Origin: Mycolicibacterium rhodesiae
GTDB lineage: Bacteria > Actinomycetota > Actinomycetes > Mycobacteriales > Mycobacteriaceae
NCBI RefSeq assembly: GCF_002086695.1
Contig: NZ_MVIH01000007.1
Coordinates: 1 to 64,000 of the forward strand
Reading direction: 5' to 3'
Length of the DNA: 64,000 bases
The position numbers and the translations under genes are program-made. Within the stretch, counting starts at the first letter, position 1; each line of letters opens with the position of its first letter. The notes beneath the pieces were generated by a model. It saw only the letters and a program-made list of their open reading frames with translations. It ran no database searches and was not told the DNA's origin. Positions 20,754-28,500 of this stretch are shown here, piece after piece.

Positions 20754-21452
20754 TCAGACGGCGGGCTTGGTGACGGTGACCGGCTTGTCCCATTCCGACA
20801 GGGTGATCTGGATGCTGCTCCCGTTACCCGTGTCGGCCTTGGCCTGGACCAGCTGATGCGGGTCGGCCTTCTGGATCCACACGGTGGCCGGCAGCGGGCT
20901 CGACGCCTTCAGCGGGATCAGCTTGTTCATCGCGTCGGCGCTGACCTTGCCGGTGATGCGGATGGTGTCCACACCGTTGATGGTCTCGCTGGCCTCCGAC
21001 TTGGCATCACTGATGCTGGCGAGCCAGTTGGCCAGCCCGTTGTCCGGGTTGAGGACAACCGAGGGGTCGTAGATGTCCTTGGCCGGGCCCATGTCGAGCC
21101 AGTTGTTGGGGGTCAGTGCGGCGTAGAGGGTGCCGTCGAGCACGACCAGCTGAATGTCGACGTCCGAGCCGCCCATCGAGATGGTCGAGTTCCCGGACAC
21201 CGCGGTGGCGGGCACGTTGGTCAGGTCACCGGACAGCTTCTTGACGGGCAGACCCTCGATCTTGCCGCCGACCGTGATCTCGAGATGGGCGCTCTTGAGG
21301 GCCTTGGTGACCTGAATGGACTGTTGCAGCAGTCCGGCGGCCTCCGGTAGTGGCTCGGAGGGCTTCGAGGAGGAGGAGCAGCCCGCGACGAACAGGGTTG
21401 CTGTTGCGAGAAGGGCGGTGAGGACGGCGAACATTCGGCGGCGCGTCGGCAT
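20754..21452 (-). CDS. lprG: lipoprotein LprG, lipid carrier partner of P55
   Basis: LprG binds triacylated glycolipids and triacylglycerol in a hydrophobic pocket and passes them to the cell surface with P55. The 232-residue precursor has a basic N-terminus ([10 protein letters not shown]), a hydrophobic core and the lipobox VAGC with Cys25. The mature domain is the LppX/LprG type ([26 protein letters not shown]). TACGAT at 21459-21464 on the minus strand lies 6 bases before the ATG, so the mRNA may be leaderless. Confidence 0.96.
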   Translation of the reverse strand: MPTRRRMFAVLTALLATATLFVAGCSSSSKPSEPLPEAAGLLQQSIQVTKALKSAHLEITVGGKIEGLPVKKLSGDLTNVPATAVSGNSTISMGGSDVDIQLVVLDGTLYAALTPNNWLDMGPAKDIYDPSVVLNPDNGLANWLASISDAKSEASETINGVDTIRITGKVSADAMNKLIPLKASSPLPATVWIQKADPHQLVQAKADTGNGSSIQITLSEWDKPVTVTKPAV

Positions 21453-21458
21453 AGGTGC

Positions 21459-21464
21459 ATCGTA
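21459..21464 (-). promoter_or_regulatory. putative -10 element of lprG (leaderless start)
   Basis: The minus-strand hexamer TACGAT fits the mycobacterial -10 pattern TANNNT. It places the first transcribed base at or next to the A of the lprG ATG. No good -35 match is visible. Confidence 0.4.
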
Positions 21465-21570
21465 GAGGGTCGGGGTGACCGGACCTGCGCCGCCAGGTTG
21501 GACCGAGTCCGTGTTATGCGCTCTGAACTGCAGATTTAGTGCACCTAAGCGAGTGTCGTCACAGCCGGGC

Positions 21571-21576
21571 TAGATT
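21571..21576 (+). promoter_or_regulatory. putative -10 element of ribE (leaderless start)
   Basis: TAGATT matches TANNNT and ends 6 bases before the GTG of ribE. Transcription would therefore begin at the start codon. No Shine-Dalgarno sequence is present, which agrees with a leaderless mRNA. Confidence 0.45.
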
Positions 21577-21582
21577 GGGCGC

Positions 21583-22182
<600 letters not shown>

Positions 22183-22314
22183 CGCCGTGGCGCGACTAAT
22201 CAATTGATCAGTACGGAGCTTTGCTGCGTAATTAGACACAACTGAGGAAAAACCGCCTCTGATCTATCGAATTCGCTGATCAGAACCCATCTGATTGCGG
22301 CGCTGAAATTGTCC

Positions 22315-22343
22315 TTGGCGAAAATGCCGGGCGATGTTAGGTT
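22315..22343 (+). promoter_or_regulatory. promoter of the first giant secreted protein
   Basis: TTGGCG at 22315-22320 and TAGGTT at 22338-22343 are separated by 17 bases. This is a good housekeeping-sigma arrangement that predicts a start near 22350. A nearly identical arrangement precedes the paralogous gene (25451-25480). The preceding 22183-22314 is AT-richer and contains only a short palindrome (ATCAATTGAT, 22199-22208). Confidence 0.6.
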
Positions 22344-22382
22344 GCGGACAGCGAATATCGCTGCGTCTCTCCCAAGCAAAGT

Positions 22383-22400
22383 GTGTGAGCCGCCTCACGC
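22383..22400. promoter_or_regulatory. CRP-like inverted repeat / hairpin in the 5' leader
   Basis: GTGTGAGCCGCCTCACGC matches the mycobacterial CRP consensus TGTGA-N6-TCACA at 9 of 10 defined bases (core 22384-22399). In RNA it could also fold as GUGAG-CCGC-CUCAC. It lies at about +34 to +51 from the predicted transcription start, downstream of the promoter. It would act as a roadblock or as an RNA element. A related site is at the same distance in the paralogous gene. Confidence 0.5.
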
Positions 22401-22434
22401 AAGTGTCGGCACGCCACGATCAGTCGGAGGATCG

Positions 22435-25257
22435 GTGAGTTCTCATAAGCGCGTCGGTCGCCACCGGAAGCGGGCGGCCCGCCACCGGAAACAGGTGGCT
22501 CGCAATCGGCAGCGCGCGGCTCGCAACGGAATCCTCGCAGCAGCGGTAGGCGTCGGGCTGGCGGTCGCGACGGGGCAGGGAGTGGCGTCGGCTGCCCCTG
22601 CTGGCGGTTCGCCGGACTCCGGATCCAAGGCCAGTTCAGCGAGTGACGCCGGAACTTCCTCGAAATCGACGCGCACAACCACTACTGCCGGGTCGGCGCG
22701 GAAGCGTCCGTCGGTCAAACAACCGTCAGCGGTTCCCAAGCCGTCGTCTGCCGCAAGCGGCGCGACCACCACAGCGACGACGACAGTTGCAACGAGCACC
22801 CCTGCGACCGGCGACCAAACAACCACCGACAGTTCGTCCACTTCGACCACCCCGACAGCGGGCGTGGTGAAAACCCCTGCGGCCGTCGAAACCGCTGCCG
22901 TCCCAGCGCGACTGGAGAAGTCCACAACGGCAGCCGTCAAACCGGCAGTCGCCGCCGCATCACCGTCAGACGCCGTCACGTCTTTCATGGCCGTTCTGAG
23001 CAGGGCAGTCAACCGGCTCGCCGGCTGGCCCGGGTTGCCGCACAACTTCGTGACGGTGACCAACTATCTGACCGACCAGACCCTCGACGCCATCGACAAT
23101 CAGCTCGACGCCTTGGTCGCCACCGCGGTCCCAGGCAGTCCGGCGCGGTGGGTTCCCGATCTGGGCAGCATCTTGGGACTTTTCGTGAGGTCGGCCATCC
23201 CGAGTTACACCTTCAGCGACACCCTGAACGCCTGGGGCGACTTCCTGAACCGGATCGTGCCGCCGTTCAACATCAGCCCAGGTGCAGGCACCTTCGGCAT
23301 CATCACGCAGTACAAGATCATGGGTGCCGCCGTGGTCGGCACAGCAACGGTCTTGACGGACATGCTCAACGGTGTCTACGACCCGGCACAGTGGGAAATC
23401 GATGTCATCAAGTCGACCACCGGCGCCACCGTCACCAGGGCTGACCTCACGAACTCGACCAGTCTCCAAACGAAAATCGCTGCGGCGCAGGCCGCGGCCA
23501 TCGCGACGTTCGGCCTCAGCGACGGCGGCGCGTACTACGACCCAACCCGGGCCTGGAACATCACGCTGCCGACGTGGACTGCGGCCCAAGTCAATCCGTT
23601 CACCGTCGTCGCCTACGTGGCGTTGGTCGCCATGTACAAGCGGTTCCAGGAAATAGCGGCTCTGACACCGTTCACGACGAGCACGACGTACGACAGTTGG
23701 CTCTACACACTGAGTTTGGGCGGCGACAGCTCGCGCTCCGAATACGCGGCCGGCACGTTCCATGCGGTGGATCCCGACGGCAGATCGGTGGACTTCGGTA
23801 CATCGCTCCTTGGCACGTTCACCTCGGCAGGTGGCGGGCTGGTCACCATCAACACCAGCGACGGTGGATTCACCTACACGAACACGCTTCCCGGTAAGGC
23901 GTTCTTCCACCGGGCAACGTCGGACAACTTGGCCGACAGATACGACACCGTGGACATCCCCGTGACGTCCGCGGACGGCGTCAAGTACACGCTGAGCTTC
24001 AAGATCCAGATCATCGACGGATCGAACAGCCCGCCGACATCGTCTCCGACGACGGGTGCCGCCGACGGCCTCGGCGTGGTGCGTGGCAGCGTCGGCGGTA
24101 GTGACTCTGACGGCGACACCTTGACGTACTCCCTGGTCGGCTCGTCGGTCAACGGGCTGAGCAACAATTCCGGCTACACCAAGAACGGCTCAGGGAACGG
24201 CGGCATCGTCACGCTGAACTCCACCACCGGCGCCTTCACTTACGTTTCTTCGGCGAATGCCGGTGCGACGCAAAGCTTCCAGGTGCAGATGACCGATGGC
24301 CACGGTGGCACCACCGTCTCTACGGTCACGGTGGCCAACACCACGACGATCACCCCGGGCAACCTCAACACCTCGACGCCGTACGTCGTGACGGGTTCGG
24401 TGCCCGTCCCGAGTGGTGATGCCGGCATCTTCACCAGCTACGCCCTTGGTGCCAGCCCGGCGAAGGGCACGGTGACGTCCTTCAATCCCACCACCGGCGC
24501 CTTCACCTACACCTCTGGCGCGGGCCGTACGACGGCGAACAGCGATGTGGTCACCGTGATCGCCACCGACGCCAGCGGCCGTACCGTCACCCTGAGTATG
24601 GCTGTCAAGCCGACGGTGACCAACACGGCCCCGACGCCCGGTGCGACCACGGTCGGGACCTCTAACCTGCAGGACAACCGCATCCTCGGTATCGGCACAC
24701 TGAAGCAAACCACCACTGGCACACTGCATGCCAGCGACGCCGAGGGCGACCCTCTCACCTACACCGCGGGCACGTATACGACCGCCAATGGCGGCACGGT
24801 GGTCATCAGCGCCAACGGAACGTTCAGTTACAGCATCGACAAGGGGTATTCGTACTACCACGATGCAGCCAAGGTCGGGTCCACGGGCAACGCGGTCAAT
24901 GACACCTTCACCGCGACGGTCAGCGATCCCTTCGGTGGCTCGACGACCTATACGGCGACCGTGCCGATCTACGCGGTCAACGCCGCGCCGGGTACCACCT
25001 CGGGCGGCACCCGGTGGGGCAATTACTGGACCGGGGTGGCTAATGCGAGCGACAGCGACAGCGACAGCCTGACGTACGTCGTCACCTCCACGCAGGGCAC
25101 CGCGACCTACGATTCGTTCTGGCTGACCCTGGACACCAGCGGCGCCAATAGCGGCACGGTCGTCACGATCACGGTCTATGACGGCTACTACGTGGTGGCC
25201 GGTGGCGTCGTGACAGGCGTGCTGTCGAGTAACTCGAGGACCTACACGGTCGCCTGA
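22435..25257 (+). CDS. giant secreted repeat protein 1 with basic extended signal peptide
   Basis: This 940-residue product has no recognised family-level function. Residues about 9-30 are three basic heptads (RHRKRAARHRKQVARNRQRA). A hydrophobic stretch (NGILAAAVGVGLAVATG) and an Ala-x-Ala-like cut site follow, so secretion is likely. Residues about 45-180 are a Ser/Thr/Pro/Ala-rich linker. Residues about 180-430 form a conserved helical domain shared with the next gene. The rest is cadherin/VCBS-like beta-sandwich modules (DSDGDTLTYSLVG; VQMTDGHGGTT) with one copy of the long unit that the paralogue has four times. The end has VYDGYYVVAGGVVTGVL. GTG 22435 follows GGAGG by 4 bases and aligns with the paralogue's start. 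A surface or matrix adhesin is the best guess. Confidence 0.85.
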   Translation: MSSHKRVGRHRKRAARHRKQVARNRQRAARNGILAAAVGVGLAVATGQGVASAAPAGGSPDSGSKASSASDAGTSSKSTRTTTTAGSARKRPSVKQPSAVPKPSSAASGATTTATTTVATSTPATGDQTTTDSSSTSTTPTAGVVKTPAAVETAAVPARLEKSTTAAVKPAVAAASPSDAVTSFMAVLSRAVNRLAGWPGLPHNFVTVTNYLTDQTLDAIDNQLDALVATAVPGSPARWVPDLGSILGLFVRSAIPSYTFSDTLNAWGDFLNRIVPPFNISPGAGTFGIITQYKIMGAAVVGTATVLTDMLNGVYDPAQWEIDVIKSTTGATVTRADLTNSTSLQTKIAAAQAAAIATFGLSDGGAYYDPTRAWNITLPTWTAAQVNPFTVVAYVALVAMYKRFQEIAALTPFTTSTTYDSWLYTLSLGGDSSRSEYAAGTFHAVDPDGRSVDFGTSLLGTFTSAGGGLVTINTSDGGFTYTNTLPGKAFFHRATSDNLADRYDTVDIPVTSADGVKYTLSFKIQIIDGSNSPPTSSPTTGAADGLGVVRGSVGGSDSDGDTLTYSLVGSSVNGLSNNSGYTKNGSGNGGIVTLNSTTGAFTYVSSANAGATQSFQVQMTDGHGGTTVSTVTVANTTTITPGNLNTSTPYVVTGSVPVPSGDAGIFTSYALGASPAKGTVTSFNPTTGAFTYTSGAGRTTANSDVVTVIATDASGRTVTLSMAVKPTVTNTAPTPGATTVGTSNLQDNRILGIGTLKQTTTGTLHASDAEGDPLTYTAGTYTTANGGTVVISANGTFSYSIDKGYSYYHDAAKVGSTGNAVNDTFTATVSDPFGGSTTYTATVPIYAVNAAPGTTSGGTRWGNYWTGVANASDSDSDSLTYVVTSTQGTATYDSFWLTLDTSGANSGTVVTITVYDGYYVVAGGVVTGVLSSNSRTYTVA
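22459..22521 (+). repeat. three 21-bp tandem repeats encoding basic heptads
   Basis: Three imperfect 21-bp units lie at 22459-22479, 22480-22500 and 22501-22521. Each encodes a seven-residue basic unit of the form R-(H/N)-R-(K/Q)-x-x-A in the n-region of the signal peptide. The paralogue has the same arrangement at 25585-25647. Confidence 0.75.
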
Positions 25258-25274
25258 GCGCTTCGTCGCCGACC

Positions 25275-25295
25275 CGCGGTGGCCAGCAGACCGCG
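25275..25295 (+). terminator. possible terminator hairpin after giant protein 1
   Basis: CGCGGT and ACCGCG form a 6-bp stem with a 9-base loop, 17 bases after the stop codon. No U-tract follows, as is often the case in mycobacteria. The remainder of the 303-base gap (25258-25560) holds the promoter and leader of the next gene and no other gene. Confidence 0.35.
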
Positions 25296-25450
25296 TAGCC
25301 CCATTACCAAATCAGCACTTGCGTGTGTGCAAATTTGCTGAATTTCCTTTGCTGGGCGAACGCTCAGCGCGACACGCGAACACAACCTGAGAATATCCAG
25401 CCTAAAATCGCAGGTGAGCGGGTTCTGACCAAATTTGACTGAGACAACCT

Positions 25451-25480
25451 TTGGCAGAAGCCTGTAAGCAATGTTACGTT
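25451..25480 (+). promoter_or_regulatory. promoter of the second giant secreted protein
   Basis: TTGGCA at 25451-25456 and TACGTT at 25475-25480 are separated by 18 bases. The surrounding bases (ATGTTA-C/G-GTTGCGG) match the promoter of the first gene. The predicted start is near 25487. Confidence 0.6.
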
Positions 25481-25520
25481 GCGGGCCAGTCAAAGTGGCG
25501 TACGTTGTCCACGCAGCAAT

Positions 25521-25538
25521 GTGCGAGCGTCGTCACGT
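25521..25538. promoter_or_regulatory. CRP-like inverted repeat in the 5' leader of giant protein 2
   Basis: GTGCGAGCGTCGTCACGT is a weaker form of the site at 22383-22400. It matches GTGTGA-N6-TCACAC at 9 of 12 defined bases. It begins about 34 bases after the predicted transcription start, as in the paralogous leader. The sequence before it (GCAATGTGCGAGC) also resembles that leader. Confidence 0.45.
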
Positions 25539-25560
25539 AGGACACGCGTCGGGAGATTTT

Positions 25561-28500
25561 TTGAGTTCCAAGAAGCACGCGGCTCGCCACCGGAAGCTGG
25601 CAGGGCGCCATCGCAAGCGTGCCGTCGGCAGCGGCAAGCGTGCGGCTCGCAATGGAATTCTGGCCGCCGCGGTAGGCCTGGGTCTGGCTGTGAGCGTCGG
25701 AAACGGTCTGGCCGCGGCGTCGACCGACGGCAGCTCAAATTCCGGATCCTCATCGGCGAGCAACTCCGGCAGCAACTCCGGTCACTCGTCGAACTCGACC
25801 CGTGGACCCAAGAACGCCGGCCCCGCGCGCACCCGTTCGACGGCCAAGCAGCCGACGTCGTCGGACTCCAACAGTGGCTCGTCGGTAGCCGTCCGGTCGT
25901 CGACCATGGGTCGCACCGCGTCCGCGGACAGCACCGTCGTGGCGACCACCACCACGATCACTGAGCCCGAATCGTCAACCACGACAACGACTGTCACCGA
26001 CACCGTCGCCACGCCGGTGACGCCCACCGCCGCCACCGTCGACACCGCGACCGCCGCGCCGGCGCAAGACACCCCGGCCGCCGCCCCCGGGACGCCGACG
26101 CCGGGCCTCGTGCGCAAGTCGACCACCGCGAGGTCCGCCATCGCACCGTCGGCCGCCGCCTACTCCATGAACGGCGACCTGACCGCCGTCCAGGACGGCG
26201 CGGGCCCGATCACCACGCCGGCGCAGTATGACATCCAGACCACGCTCGATGCCTGGGCGGCGCAACTCGACGCGCTGATGGCGGCTCCGCTCACGTCCAA
26301 CAACGGCTGGCTGAAGTTCCCCGTCACGTTCTTGAACCAGTTCTTCAAGCCGTCGATCGTGGTCGACCGGCTGTCCTACGGGCTCAACGGCCTGGCCACT
26401 CTGATGGACCAATTCGTGCCGCCGTTCAAGATGGTCGACGGCGCACCGTCCACCATTACGCAAGCATCGGTGACGGCTGCGGTCCTCGCGGGCGCCATCG
26501 TTCTGTTCAACACCTCGCAAACGGTCGACATCCAGCACTGGATAGAAGAAGCGGTGAGCCTGGCCGGTGCGTTGCAGGATATCGCTGCGAACCCGGTCAT
26601 CAACGGGCTCACCGCGAACGACATGGATGGGGTCGTCGGGGCGGCGAGGGCGGCGTTCCTTGCGCCAAAAACCGTGTTGGACATGACAATCGACCTCGGG
26701 AAAGCCCCCAACCCGGTGTCGCTGGCCATGTACGTCGTCGTCGTCGCGATCTTCCGTCGCTTCGCCGACGTGGCGACCGACCACCAGCCCGTGGTGACGG
26801 ACATGCAGCAGACCAGCCAGCATCTCCCCGGTGCCAGCGGAACCACGGTCTCGGGTTATGTCCAGTTCTACGACGCCGACGGCGACCCGATCACCTCGTA
26901 CGGCTTCACCGAACCCAACGACAGCCGCTTCACCGTCACCGTTGTCGACGGCACCAATGGCCGGATGAACTGGACGGTGTGGGACTGGAATCCGCTGGGC
27001 CCCTCGACCCCCAAGACTCTGACGTTCACTCTGACCGTCCTCGCGCAGGGCGACGGTCAGATCAGCGTCTCGAAGCCGTACATGCCGAACGGCAACGAGA
27101 CCCAGAAGACGGTCACCGTGACCGTCTACTACAACCAGGCCATCGGGACGATGACCAATACGGTCAACAGCACCTCGGGGCTCGGCGTCGTCCGCGGCGT
27201 GGTCTCATCACCGACCAACCCGGACAACCCGACCACCTACTCGCTCAACGGCGCCAGCGGGGGATCGGCGTACACCGCCAACGGCGGCATCGTCAAACTC
27301 AACTCGGCGACCGGTGCGTACGTCTACACCCCGAACCGGGCATCGAGCGCGACGACGGATTCCTTCCAGCTGACGAGCACCGACAGCTTCGGCCACACCT
27401 ACACGACGAGCGTGACGGTGCCGGTGAGCTCCGCATCGCCGGTGACGACCTTCAACACCCGGACCGGCACCGTGACCGGCAGCCTGGCCATTCCCACGGG
27501 CGGCGCCGATGTCGGGCTGATGAACTACAGCCTGGGCACCGGCCCCGACCCTGCCAGGGGCGCGGTGACGGTGAATGCCGACGGCACGTTCGTCTACACC
27601 CGGTCGTCGACGGCCGGATCGCAGCCGACGACCGACTCGTTCACGATCCTGGGTACCGACAGCAGCGGGAAGACGGTGACCGTCGCTATGGTCAACGTCA
27701 ACGCGACCCTGGGTAACAGCGCACCGGTAGGCACGGGTCTGACCACGGACTCTCCCGTCGGCGCGCCGACGTATAACGCGCTGGGTGGTCCTCGGGACGA
27801 GCAGCACACGACAGGCACGCTGCACGCGACGGACGCCGATGGCGATCCGGTGACGTTCGCCGCCGGCACGTACACCACTGCCCAGGGCGGGTCGGTCGCC
27901 GTCACCGCCAACGGCACGTTCACCTACGACAAGAACGTGTTCGCCCCCCTCGGTATTCACAACAGTTACTGGCATACCCATGCCGTCGATGGGGATCCTG
28001 GCGACACGTTCACCATCAATGTCACAGACAGCTACGGCGCCACCACGGCGGTGACGTACTCGGTCCCGATCGCGAAGCTCAACGCGCCGCCCACGGTGGA
28101 CAGCGGAACGATCAACAACAAGACCACCTCGGGCATGGGTGTGGTCCGCGGCAACATCGCGGGTTCCGATGGCGACGGCGATGGCCTCACGTACAGCATG
28201 ATCGGTGCGACGGGTGGGTCCGTCTACTCGGCCAACGGCGGCATCGTCAAGATCAATTCGAACGGTACGTTCACCTACACCCCGAAGGTCGGCGTGACGT
28301 CGGATTCCTTCCAGGTGCTGGTGAACGACGGCCATGGGGGCACCACGCAGGCGACCGTCAATCTCACTGGACTCACGACTCCGTCGCCGACGACGAATGT
28401 GAATACCGGCACCCCGGGCAAGGTCACCGGACAGCTTGGTGTCCCGGCCAGCGAAAGTGGCTTGTACACATACAGTTTGGGCACCGGACCGTCGAAGGGC

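Noticed and set aside
22350..22434. A c-di-AMP (ydaO-type) riboswitch in the giant-gene leader
   Set aside because: The leader of about 85 bases is too short, and only a simple hairpin is visible.
25561..25700. A twin-arginine signal in giant protein 2
   Set aside because: The basic region has many Arg/Lys residues but no RRxFLK-type motif next to the hydrophobic core.
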